Assembly (NCBI GenBank): GCA_021730835.1
Contig: JAKFYP010000085.1
Coordinates: forward strand, 1-18,682
Length of the DNA stretch: 18,682 bases
Direction of reading: 5' to 3'
From: Alphaproteobacteria bacterium
Lineage (GTDB): Bacteria; Pseudomonadota; Alphaproteobacteria; Rickettsiales; UBA998
Part shown: positions 7,219-14,516 of the stretch, piece by piece
Layout: every line of letters starts with the position of its first letter
Numbering within the stretch: the first letter of the stretch is position 1
Translations under genes and position numbers: made by a program
Notes under the pieces: model-generated
Seen by the model: only the letters and a program-made list of their open reading frames with translations
The model's database searches: none
What the model was told of the DNA's origin: nothing

Positions 7219-8136
7219 CTAAATCGCTATCTTCTCCGCCTGCGTCCTGTGTGCCGTGATGCAGCGTACCGTATTGCCGCAGCCTTCGTAGGTGATGCTG
7301 TCGAAGCTGATCATGCGGGCGATGGCGATGCCGCGCCCGTTTAGCTCAGTGATATGCTCCGGCCGGGTGGTGTTGAATTTCCGGTAATCGAAGCCCTTGC
7401 CCTCATCCTGAATGACGACTTCGGCTTTTTCGTTGTCTACTGTGACAATGGCCAGCGCCCGACGGCTCTGATATTCCGGCTGGTTGAGCCGCCGCTCGAT
7501 TTCCTGTTTCCACTGGCCGGTCATCAGGAGCCGCCGCTTCTCGTCATAGCTGATGGCGAGGTTGCCGTGCTCGATGGCGTTCATCATCATCTCGTTGAGG
7601 CCGGGGCTACAGGCCCCGGGATCGGGAAAAACCCCCGCGATGAAACCGGCCAGCTCACGAGCCTGCGCCGGTGTTTTGAATTCAAATTGCGCTTGCCGGA
7701 TCATGTGCTGCACTTTCCTCGGGGCGCTGTCGTTGCCGTCAATATCGAGCACGCCGGTTTGTATATCCTGCATGGCCGCGTTGATAACATTGAGCAGCAG
7801 GTCTTTTTCATACGGTTTGGTCAGGTAGTAAAATACCCCGGCTTTCATTCCCTCGTATATCTGGTCGGGCGAGGCGGCGGCGGTTTGCATGATGATCGGG
7901 ATTTCACGGTAGCGCCGCTCCTGCTTGATCTTCTCGAGGAACGCCATGCCGTCCATCACCGGCATCATGCGATCGAGTACGATGACCTGTACATCGGGAT
8001 GTTCCTGCAGCAGATTCCATGCTTCCAGCCCGTTGCGGGCGGGAATAGTCAGAAATCCGGCGTCGCCGATATATTCCTCCATAATATCGAGGTTAAATTC
8101 CTCATCATCCACGATTAGCAATTTACGTTTTTTCAT
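7219..8136 (-). CDS. Response regulator: receiver domain fused to RsbW-like HATPase
   Basis: Residues 1-122 are a CheY-like receiver with the acidic pocket Asp10-Asp11-Glu12, phospho-acceptor Asp55 (VIVLDRMMPVMDG), Thr85 and Lys107 (LTKPYE). Residues about 145-297 form a GHKL ATPase of the RsbW/SpoIIAB type: LNEMMMNAIEHGN (180-192, N box), IQDEGKGFD (242-250, ATP lid base) and LNGRGIAIAR (265-274). There is no DNA-binding output and no H box, so the likely output is ATP-dependent binding or serine phosphorylation of a partner such as a STAS anti-anti-sigma factor, switched by phosphorylation of Asp55. Known relatives such as HsbR and CrsR place a PP2C phosphatase between the two domains; here it is absent. 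An AGGAG site precedes the ATG. The gene follows the histidine kinase by 80 bp on the same strand, making that kinase the probable phosphodonor. The partner protein is not in the window. Confidence 0.88.
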   Translation of the reverse strand: MKKRKLLIVDDEEFNLDIMEEYIGDAGFLTIPARNGLEAWNLLQEHPDVQVIVLDRMMPVMDGMAFLEKIKQERRYREIPIIMQTAAASPDQIYEGMKAGVFYYLTKPYEKDLLLNVINAAMQDIQTGVLDIDGNDSAPRKVQHMIRQAQFEFKTPAQARELAGFIAGVFPDPGACSPGLNEMMMNAIEHGNLAISYDEKRRLLMTGQWKQEIERRLNQPEYQSRRALAIVTVDNEKAEVVIQDEGKGFDYRKFNTTRPEHITELNGRGIAIARMISFDSITYEGCGNTVRCITAHRTQAEKIAI

Positions 8137-8193
8137 AAGATTCTCCTGTTATAATTCTTATAGCCAACTAAGTTTATGCTTGCCGTCGCAGGC

Positions 8194-8232
8194 CAGTGGT
8201 TTGACATGGGGAATGCTTATGTCAAACCACTG
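8194..8232. repeat. 14-bp perfect inverted repeat across the kinase stop codon
   Basis: Arms CAGTGGTTTGACAT (8194-8207) and ATGTCAAACCACTG (8219-8232) match perfectly, with an 11-base spacer. The right arm encodes the last four residues of the histidine kinase and part of its stop codon, and the rest lies in the gap before the response regulator gene. No T run follows on the minus strand, so it is not a standard terminator. It may be an attenuator, an mRNA stabiliser or processing stem, or a protein site. Confidence 0.6.
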
Positions 8233-10772
8233 TGGTTTTCCCGAGCGGCAAGAGGATTCTCACGCGGAATAACAAAAGTAAAGCACGCGCCGCCCTCGGG
8301 ATTATTCTGTACCCAGATTTCTCCGCCGTGGCTGGAAATAATTTGTCGGCAGATGGAAAGCCCAAGCCCTGTGCCTCCGGCGCCGGTTTTGGTGCGGGTA
8401 CTCTGGGAAAATTTACCGAATACCTCTTCAAGCTCGCCTTCGGGGATGCCGATGCCCTGATCCGATACCATAACGGCCAGTCCGGGGACGGTGTTTCCTG
8501 CGGTACTGAGTTCGGTATCTTTGAGCGTTACGGTGATCCGCTTGCCCTCGCCGGTAAATTTCAGGGCGTTGGAGAGCAGGTTGACGATCACCTGAATGAT
8601 GCGGTTGCGATCCGTCCAGGCCTTGTTGTTTGTGGTGTTTTGCACCAGGGAGAGTGCGATGTTTTTAGTTTGGGCGAGCGACTGCAACTCCTCGAACGCG
8701 TGGTTGACGCAATCGTCAATAGCATGGGTAGCGAAGAAAAACTCCATTCGGCCCGCTTCCATTTTCGACAAGTCGAGCAGGTCGTTGAGCAGAGCCAGCA
8801 GGCGCTTGCCGCTACGCTGAATATTGTTAAAATATTTATAAATGCGCTCGCTCTTGTCATCGGCCTGCGGATCGGTTTTATCCAGCCCCATCTGCGAGTA
8901 ATTGATGATGGCGTGCATCGGCGTGCGCAATTCATGCGACATATTGGCCAGAAATTCCGACTTGGCCTGATTGGCTTTTTCCGCTTCTTCCTTGGCGGCG
9001 ATAATATCCTGTGTCTGCTCGATTATCAGCGCCTCCAGATCGTTGCGGTGGGCATGCAGCTCGCGCTGGTTTTGCACCCATTCGGTAATATCCTCGATAA
9101 TGCCGACAATCATTTCCGGCTGCTGATGGCGGTCGAAAAGCGGGAATTTCTTGATGTGCATCCTGATGAGATCATCGCCCTTGCGCACATTCTCATAAAT
9201 TTCCACCGGCGCATCGTATTCAAGCACCTGACTGTCGGTCATGCGGCGGTAATCCGCCTCCTCCCGCGTAAACATCGCATGATCGTTCCTGCCCAGCACG
9301 CTATCGCGCTCCGTGCCGAAAATTTCCTCAAGCCGCCGGTTCCAGATGCTATAGACGTAATCGTTTTTAACGTCCTTGGCGAACAGGCCGACCGGCAGGT
9401 TCTCAATGATCTTATCCATGAGTTGATTTTGCTGTGAGAGTTGTTCCTGCGTGCGCACGAGTTGATCGACGTCGGCATGCGCCCCGACCATGTGGAAAGC
9501 CCGCCCGCTTTCCTCGAACAGGGCGCGGCCCCGGCTCAGTATCCATTTGTAATTGCCGTTTTTCATGCGCACGCGGAAACTGGCCTCATAAATTTCCGTC
9601 TCACGCTTGAGGTGGCGGCGAATTTCCTGCAATACCACCGGCTGATCCTCGGGGTGGATCAGGCGGGTCAACTCGCCGGTCTCGTTTTTGAATTCGTGCT
9701 CCTTATAGCCCAGCATATTTTTTAGCGTCGGGGAATAGAACGCCGTGTTGTCGCGCAGATTCCAGTCCCAGATACCGTCCCGTGTCGCATCAAGCAACAG
9801 GTCGAAAAAGTCGTTCTTCTGACGCAACTCGCGGGTGATCTTCCTGTTCTCAAATACGCTGATTGACGTGGCCATGATATTGGCCAGCGAGTGCACGAAA
9901 TGTTCCTCCTGCGGGTTCCAGATGTGCATCTGCCCTTCGGTTTCCACGAAAAGCGCGCCCCATACGCTGCCCGGCATGATAATCGGGCAAACCATAAAGG
10001 AAGAAATATCGTGAGGGATCAGGTAGGTTTCAATCAGCGAACTGAAGAGCGGGTGTGAGAAGGCATCATGCGAAGAAAGCACAATGTTTTTCTCCAGAGA
10101 TGTATAAAACCACGGAATATCGCTTAAATCGAGTTCGGTTTGCGTATCAATAGAGCGGTGGTCACCCGCGATGGCAATCTCGCAGCACAGGGTATGCCGC
10201 ATCGCATCGTATGACCAGAGCGATACGCGGGGAATACCCAACTCTTCCGTGATAGCATGGGAAAGATCGGCCAGTTGCTCATGGATGCCGCGCTCGGCTT
10301 CCAGATTGATGCGGGCCGCCAGATTGACAAGGCGGGCATTGAGGCGGCTATTGTTTTCCTGCTCTTCCTCGTGGTGCTTACGGTCGGTGACATCGAGATA
10401 GGAACCCAGTATGCCAATCAGCGCGCCGCTATGATCGAAAAGCGGGATTTTATTGGTTTCAATCCATGCGGGCATGCCGTCGCGGCTGATAAAGAGCGAG
10501 GTATCCCCCAGCGCCGGAGATTTATCTTTTGCAACCACCTCGTCATGCAGGCTGAATAATTCGTGTTCTTCGTCGGGCCATGCCAGCTCGGCGTCGGTTT
10601 TGCCGATAATCTCTTCCGCCTTGTCTTTGCCGATCCGCTCGGCGAAATAGCGGTTGAAGCCGCGATAGCGCAACTGGGCGTCTTTCCAGAAAATCAAACT
10701 TGGCACATGGTCAATCACCGTGCCAAGCAGAGGATCGGGCGTCGGTTGCAGCGTATTTGGCATGGGCAACAT
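8217..10772 (-). CDS. PAS-GAF-PAS-PAS sensor histidine kinase (soluble)
   Basis: An 851-aa histidine kinase with no transmembrane segment or signal peptide, hence probably a cytoplasmic sensor. By eye the order is PAS (about 15-130, FWKDAQLRYRGFNRYFAERIG), GAF (about 160-305), PAS of the PAS_3 kind (about 325-440), PAS (about 450-565), coiled coil (565-605), then the kinase core. The phospho-acceptor is His613 in NMSHELRTPMHA. The ATPase domain has NLLSNALKFTG (731-741), DQGIGIP (771-777), EEVFGKFSQ (782-790) and GGTGLGLSICRQ (799-810). It lacks a receiver and an Hpt domain, so it probably phosphorylates the receiver-HATPase protein encoded 80 bp downstream. The PAS and GAF ligands cannot be read from the sequence. 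Two ATGs (10772 and 10763) are possible; neither has a clear ribosome binding site. Confidence 0.92.
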   Translation of the reverse strand: MLPMPNTLQPTPDPLLGTVIDHVPSLIFWKDAQLRYRGFNRYFAERIGKDKAEEIIGKTDAELAWPDEEHELFSLHDEVVAKDKSPALGDTSLFISRDGMPAWIETNKIPLFDHSGALIGILGSYLDVTDRKHHEEEQENNSRLNARLVNLAARINLEAERGIHEQLADLSHAITEELGIPRVSLWSYDAMRHTLCCEIAIAGDHRSIDTQTELDLSDIPWFYTSLEKNIVLSSHDAFSHPLFSSLIETYLIPHDISSFMVCPIIMPGSVWGALFVETEGQMHIWNPQEEHFVHSLANIMATSISVFENRKITRELRQKNDFFDLLLDATRDGIWDWNLRDNTAFYSPTLKNMLGYKEHEFKNETGELTRLIHPEDQPVVLQEIRRHLKRETEIYEASFRVRMKNGNYKWILSRGRALFEESGRAFHMVGAHADVDQLVRTQEQLSQQNQLMDKIIENLPVGLFAKDVKNDYVYSIWNRRLEEIFGTERDSVLGRNDHAMFTREEADYRRMTDSQVLEYDAPVEIYENVRKGDDLIRMHIKKFPLFDRHQQPEMIVGIIEDITEWVQNQRELHAHRNDLEALIIEQTQDIIAAKEEAEKANQAKSEFLANMSHELRTPMHAIINYSQMGLDKTDPQADDKSERIYKYFNNIQRSGKRLLALLNDLLDLSKMEAGRMEFFFATHAIDDCVNHAFEELQSLAQTKNIALSLVQNTTNNKAWTDRNRIIQVIVNLLSNALKFTGEGKRITVTLKDTELSTAGNTVPGLAVMVSDQGIGIPEGELEEVFGKFSQSTRTKTGAGGTGLGLSICRQIISSHGGEIWVQNNPEGGACFTFVIPRENPLAARENHSGLT

Positions 10773-10840
10773 AAGAAGCTGAGATTACCATCTTTTTCAG
10801 ATGTGCTCCAGCAAGGGCAAGCAAAAAAACTCTGTCGGCT

Positions 10841-12685
10841 TCATTTATTAAAGCGGGAGGGGGAAATCGCGGCAAGCAGGTGACGGGGCAAAGGAATCGC
10901 CTCACCGCTGATATGCGCCGCCAGGATTTCACCCGATAGGGGACAGGAAAGCAACCCACGCGAACCATGCGCCAGCGTCGTGTAAAGCCCGGGCGCGCCG
11001 GTAAGCGCTCCCACCATTGGCAACCGGTCGGGGCTTGTCGCTCGCACACCCGACCAGCCCGCGCAGGTTTCGGGGTCAGGCAGGGGAAGGCCGGGGCAGC
11101 AGCGCCGCAATTTCCCGAAATTGGCGAGATGTCCGGCAGCGGCAGAAACCGGCCCGGCCTCATGTCGGTCATAGGTGGCTCCCAGATGATGAAAACCCTC
11201 CGATTCCGGAAGCATATAACCGCCGTAACACAGGACGGTTTTCAACGCACGGGTATGCAGTGTTGCGGGTATGCGGGTGATTTGGCCGCGCACGCTTCCC
11301 ACAGGCAGGGCGGCTTCCGGCCACAGGCCCGGGGCGCTGTGAGCGCAAGCGAGCACCACGCGGGATGCCTCGATTATTTCCCCGCCCCGAATATGCGCCT
11401 GCCAGTGATGATCTCCCCGGGTAAGGCCGGTGATTTCCACCCCGTAGCGTGTGGTGATACCCTTATGCGCCAGCAGAGCGCGGCATAATTCCGGCAGGCT
11501 GGCCCAGCCGCCTTGCGGGAAAAACAACCCGCTGTCATGGACATCCGGCCCGCATATCCCGCTGGCCTCTTGTTGGCTGACATAGCGCAGGATGCTTTCA
11601 TGCAAGCCGAGTGCCCCGGGAATGCGCGGCAGGCGTTTGGCATCCTCCTTCGATTTCGGGCATAGCAGCATGCCAGGATGCCCGCCCGCAATCATATGCC
11701 CCCCGGCGCGAAGCCGTGCCAGCAACGCGAGTGTGTGGGCGTAGGCGGTAAAATAAAACTGTGTGTTTTTTGTCCATTCGAGCGCCGTCTGGGGAAATAA
11801 AATCGCCGCTTCATTGCCCGAGGTTTCCATAGCCGGGCCAGTCTGCCGGTCACACAGGATAACTTCGTGTCCTCTCGTTGCCAGCGCATGCGCCGCCGCG
11901 CAGCCTGCCAGACCGGCTCCGGCGATAAGCACAGGATGCGATGCGGACCGGGGCGGGTTTGCCGGTAAGGTATCGCCGCCAAACATCCCGGCCAGACATT
12001 CGCGTTTATGCCCGAACCCTTTGCGACGCTTTGCGGTGAATCCGGCTTCTGTCATTGCACGGCGTACCTTCCCGGCGGCGCTGTACGTCGCGTATGTTCC
12101 CTGCGGCGCGGTATGCGAGGCGATCAGGCGGCAAAGCGCCGTATCCCACGCTTCGGGATTGCGGCTGGGGGCAAACCCGTCGAGATACCAGGCATCGGCG
12201 GTAAAATCGGCATTCTCCAGTATGGTATGCGCCTCGCCGAATAACAGGGTAAGCCGGATTTTGCCACCCGCCAGCGCCAGCCGGTGAAAACCGGGCAGTG
12301 GCGGCGGCCAGCCTGCCAGCAATTCTTCTGAGTGGGGGCTGAGATCGGGCCACAGGGCGTGAATGGCCTGTAAATCGTTGCGCAGAAAAGGATGCCCCTC
12401 GACCGACCAGTAATGCAGGGTGGCTCCGGGTGGAGCGTGTTTTAACCACCGCCAACTGGTCAGCAGGAAATTCAGGCCCGTGCCGAAGCCGATTTCCCCG
12501 ATGGTGAACCGGCCTTGCGGCGCAAGGGTCTCCCAGCGCTCCGGCAGTCCGTTACCCTCAAGAAACACGTGGAGCGTTTCCTCCGCCCCGCCCGCCTTGG
12601 AGAAATAAATATCCCCGTAGAGCGGAGAATATGGCGCGCCGTCTTGCCATTCAGGCCGGGCCGGGGAGATGGGGGAGTGTATCAT
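10841..12685 (-). CDS. mnmC: Bifunctional tRNA wobble-uridine modification protein MnmC
   Basis: MnmC finishes the 5-methylaminomethyl modification of wobble uridine (position 34) in certain tRNAs. Its FAD domain removes the carboxymethyl part of cmnm5U, and its SAM-dependent domain methylates the resulting nm5U. The N-terminal methyltransferase (about 1-240) shows the SAM motif GEIGFGTGLNF (63-73) and YLDGFAPSRNPEAW (167-180). The C-terminal FAD oxidoreductase (about 250-605) starts with the dinucleotide fold VLIAGAGLAGCAAA (252-265) and ends with GWSGVRATSPDRLPMVG and TLAHGSRGL. At 614 aa it is somewhat shorter than the E. coli protein of about 668. The ATG is 42 bases beyond the 3' end of tRNA-Thr on the same strand and has no Shine-Dalgarno sequence, so the exact start is less sure than the identity. 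The histidine kinase gene follows 68 bp downstream. Confidence 0.95.
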   Translation of the reverse strand: MIHSPISPARPEWQDGAPYSPLYGDIYFSKAGGAEETLHVFLEGNGLPERWETLAPQGRFTIGEIGFGTGLNFLLTSWRWLKHAPPGATLHYWSVEGHPFLRNDLQAIHALWPDLSPHSEELLAGWPPPLPGFHRLALAGGKIRLTLLFGEAHTILENADFTADAWYLDGFAPSRNPEAWDTALCRLIASHTAPQGTYATYSAAGKVRRAMTEAGFTAKRRKGFGHKRECLAGMFGGDTLPANPPRSASHPVLIAGAGLAGCAAAHALATRGHEVILCDRQTGPAMETSGNEAAILFPQTALEWTKNTQFYFTAYAHTLALLARLRAGGHMIAGGHPGMLLCPKSKEDAKRLPRIPGALGLHESILRYVSQQEASGICGPDVHDSGLFFPQGGWASLPELCRALLAHKGITTRYGVEITGLTRGDHHWQAHIRGGEIIEASRVVLACAHSAPGLWPEAALPVGSVRGQITRIPATLHTRALKTVLCYGGYMLPESEGFHHLGATYDRHEAGPVSAAAGHLANFGKLRRCCPGLPLPDPETCAGWSGVRATSPDRLPMVGALTGAPGLYTTLAHGSRGLLSCPLSGEILAAHISGEAIPLPRHLLAAISPSRFNK

Positions 12686-12727
12686 ATGGGGAAGCGGTGA
12701 CTCCTGCGGCGTCTTGCCGATGGCGGA

Positions 12728-12802
12728 TGGTGCCGCTTATCCGATTTGAACGGATGACCTACCGCTTACAAGGCGGTTGCTCTACCCCTGAGCTAAAGCG
12801 GC
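12728..12802 (-). tRNA. tRNA-Thr (anticodon TGT), 3' CCA encoded
   Basis: Read on the minus strand, a complete cloverleaf folds: acceptor GCCGCTT paired with AAGCGGC (perfect 7 bp), D arm GCTC/GAGC, anticodon stem ACCGC/GCGGT with loop CTTGTAA (anticodon TGT), variable loop AGGTC, and T arm ATCCG/CGGAT with loop TTCAAAT. Discriminator A is at 12731, and the 3' CCA is encoded at 12728-12730. The tRNA reads threonine ACA and, by wobble, other ACN codons. No sign of an integrated element flanks it. It stands directly upstream of mnmC. Confidence 0.97.
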
Positions 12803-12816
12803 ACACGGTTGTCGTG

Positions 12817-12845
12817 TTTTTAAGGGTATTGCATGCGGAAATCAA
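12817..12845 (-). promoter_or_regulatory. Candidate promoter of tRNA-Thr
   Basis: On the minus strand TTGATT (12845-12840) and TAAAAA (12822-12817) are separated by 17 bases, and the tRNA begins 14 bases after the -10 box. Each hexamer matches four of six sigma-70 consensus positions. The spacing and placement are right, but both boxes are imperfect. Confidence 0.4.
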
Positions 12846-12925
12846 GCGGCGAGGCAGGCAATCGCCTTGCCCGCATCCGTTTTTTCAGGCATGAAAACAC
12901 CATATCATTTATTTTTGCCCGCATC

Positions 12926-13546
12926 ATGCTCGAATACCATATTCGCCCCGCCTACCAGAAATGGCTGGCCGACCCGGTCGCCCGTCTGCTGATACGCCGC
13001 CTGACGCCCAACGCCGCGACGCTGTTGTCTTTGCTGGCGGGGTTGCTGGCGGGAGTGGCGATTGCGCTTGGCTCCGGTCTTGCCGGGGGAGCGTTGCTGG
13101 TGCTTTCGGGTTTCTTCGATACGCTTGACGGAACGCTGGCCCGCCTGAGGGGTGAAAGCAGCCTGCAAGGGGCGATGTATGATATTGTCTCGGATCGCTG
13201 CGTGGAGAGCGCGGTGATCCTCGGGCTGTATCTGTATGACCCGGCTGGTAGGGGAGTAGGGTGTCTGCTGATGCTCTCCAGCGTGCTGGTGTGCGTGACG
13301 ACCTTCCTGATGGCGGGTATTTTCCTCCGCAACGATAGTGAAAAGAGTTTCAATTACTCGCCGGGGCTGATGGAGCGCCCGGAAGCCTTCATCATGTTTT
13401 TGCTGATGCTGGTGTTGCCGGGATGGTTTACGCCGCTGGCCATTCTCTTTGTGGCGCTGGTGTTTTACACGTCGTGGGTGCGCCTTTGTGAGACAGCCCG
13501 CGCTATGGCTCATGCGGGCAGTGAGGATGAAAACCGGCTGCCCTGA
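12926..13546 (+). CDS. CDP-alcohol phosphatidyltransferase family membrane enzyme
   Basis: Enzymes of this family join a CDP-linked lipid or alcohol to a second alcohol in the inner membrane, forming phospholipid head groups. The 206-aa protein has the full signature D-x2-D-G-x2-A-R-x8-G-x3-D-x3-D: Asp65, Asp68, Gly69, Ala72, Arg73, Gly82, Asp86 and Asp90 (DTLDGTLARLRGESSLQG onward). Several hydrophobic helices follow and precede it (about 33-62, 93-104, 112-134, 155-182). The acceptor alcohol cannot be told; it could be a PgsA-like, Pss-like or inositol-type enzyme. The frame is open from 12833, but that would overlap the tRNA-Thr promoter region, so I prefer the ATG at 12926, although neither start has a good ribosome binding site. 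It is followed by the flgG promoter, with no visible terminator between. Confidence 0.85.
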   Translation: MLEYHIRPAYQKWLADPVARLLIRRLTPNAATLLSLLAGLLAGVAIALGSGLAGGALLVLSGFFDTLDGTLARLRGESSLQGAMYDIVSDRCVESAVILGLYLYDPAGRGVGCLLMLSSVLVCVTTFLMAGIFLRNDSEKSFNYSPGLMERPEAFIMFLLMLVLPGWFTPLAILFVALVFYTSWVRLCETARAMAHAGSEDENRLP

Positions 13547-13604
13547 TATTCTCCGGGTGATGCTATATGAAAAGTTAATCAAGTGTTTTCAGCCATATCA
13601 AATC

Positions 13605-13620
13605 TGGCACGCTCCTTGCT
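13605..13620 (+). promoter_or_regulatory. Sigma-54 (-24/-12) promoter of flgG
   Basis: TGGCACGCTCCTTGCT matches the RpoN consensus TGGCACG-N4-TTGCT at every conserved position, with the invariant GG and GC dinucleotides correctly spaced. Transcription should start about 12 bases after the TTGC element, near 13630, leaving a leader of about 40 bases before the flgG ATG. Sigma-54 promoters need an enhancer-binding activator (FlbD or FlrC type in flagellar systems); no activator gene or obvious enhancer site is in the window. Confidence 0.88.
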
Positions 13621-13670
13621 TTACACTATGTGGAATACCTTGCAGACCGTTTTGCCGAAGGAGGCTGATC

Positions 13671-14456
13671 ATGCGTTCACTAAATATTGCCGCGACCGGG
13701 ATGCTGGCGCAACAGCTCAATGTAGACGTGACATCCCAAAACCTTGCTAACATGACGACAACGGGCTTCAAGCGCCGCCGCGCCGAATTTCAGGATCTCA
13801 TCTATCAGGATTTACAACGCGTCGGAACCAACTCCTCCGATACCGGCACGATCGTGCCGACCGGTATTCAGATCGGGCTTGGGGTCAAGGCTGGCTCTAT
13901 TTACCGTAACCATCAGCAGGGCACGGTGCAGCAGACCGAAAACGCGCTGGATGTGGCGGTACAGGGACGCGGCTTCTTCGTGGTTGAACAGCCTAACGGG
14001 GAAGATGCCTATACACGGGACGGGACTTTCTCACTCAGCCCGGACGGCGAAATCGTCAACAGTCAGGGTTTTCTGGTCGCACCGGGGATTACCGTGCCCG
14101 ATGACGCGGTGAATATCAGCATCAGCCGCAATGGCGAGGTGCAGGTGACGATTGACGGGCAGATCGAGCCGCAGGTGCTCGGGCAGCTCGAACTGGTAAA
14201 TTTCGTCAATGAGGGGGGATTAAGCGCCATCGGCGATAACCTTTACACCGAAACCGCCGCATCGGGCGATCCGATTCAGGGGTTGCCCGCCGAAGAGGGT
14301 TTCGGGACGATCCTGCAAGGGTATGTGGAGAATTCCAACGTCGATCCGGTGCATGAAATCACCAACCTGATCGTCGCCCAGCGCGCCTACGAGATGAACG
14401 CCAAGGTTATCACCGCCTCGGATGAAATGCTGCAATCGCTCAACCAGTCGGCGTAA
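13671..14456 (+). CDS. flgG: Flagellar distal rod protein FlgG
   Basis: FlgG polymerises into the distal rod, the drive shaft that passes through peptidoglycan and the outer membrane and carries the hook. The 261-aa length is the family norm. The N-terminal rod signature is MRSLNIAATGMLAQQLNVD followed by NLANMTTTGFKRRRAEFQDL. Central FlgG features are TGIQIGLGVKAGSIYRNHQQG and LDVAVQGRGFF. The C-terminal helix reads VEISSN-like as GYVENSNVDPVHEITNLI and ends AYEMNAKVITASDEMLQSLN. This matches FlgG rather than FlgF or FlgE. AAGGAGG (13658-13664) sits six bases before the ATG, a very strong ribosome binding site. A sigma-54 promoter lies just upstream. The usual partners flgF, flgA and flgH are absent, and the gene is closed by a hairpin, so it seems to be transcribed alone. 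Confidence 0.97.
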   Translation: MRSLNIAATGMLAQQLNVDVTSQNLANMTTTGFKRRRAEFQDLIYQDLQRVGTNSSDTGTIVPTGIQIGLGVKAGSIYRNHQQGTVQQTENALDVAVQGRGFFVVEQPNGEDAYTRDGTFSLSPDGEIVNSQGFLVAPGITVPDDAVNISISRNGEVQVTIDGQIEPQVLGQLELVNFVNEGGLSAIGDNLYTETAASGDPIQGLPAEEGFGTILQGYVENSNVDPVHEITNLIVAQRAYEMNAKVITASDEMLQSLNQSA

Positions 14457-14473
14457 TATAGCCGATGAATAAT

Positions 14474-14504
14474 ACGCCCCTCCGCCACCGGCGGAAGGGC
14501 GTTT
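14474..14504. terminator. Hairpin between convergent flgG and RTX genes
   Basis: ACGCCC-C-TCCGCC (14474-14486) pairs with GGCGGA-A-GGGCGT (14490-14502) with one internal mismatch and a 3-base loop. It lies 17 bases past the flgG stop and 15 bases past the end of the RTX gene on the other strand. TTT follows on the plus strand and a TATTATT tract on the minus strand, so it probably serves both genes as a terminator. Confidence 0.72.
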
Positions 14505-14516
14505 CTCCGCCGGTTC

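Noticed and set aside
8135..8161. ATAAGA / TCTTAT inverted repeat enclosing the ribosome binding site of the receiver-HATPase gene
   Set aside because: Only six A/T-rich pairs with a 15-base loop; too weak to claim as a regulatory hairpin.
8232..9437. Plus-strand open frame of 401 codons opposite the histidine kinase
   Set aside because: It is a shadow of the kinase coding strand; the translation has no recognisable domain.
10700..10730. TTGGCACG near the 5' end of the kinase gene, resembling a sigma-54 -24 element
   Set aside because: The -12 element reads TTGA instead of TTGC, and the site lies inside coding sequence.
12728..12802. tRNA-Thr as an integration site for a mobile element
   Set aside because: No integrase gene and no repeat of the tRNA 3' end was seen in the window; both neighbours are ordinary core genes.
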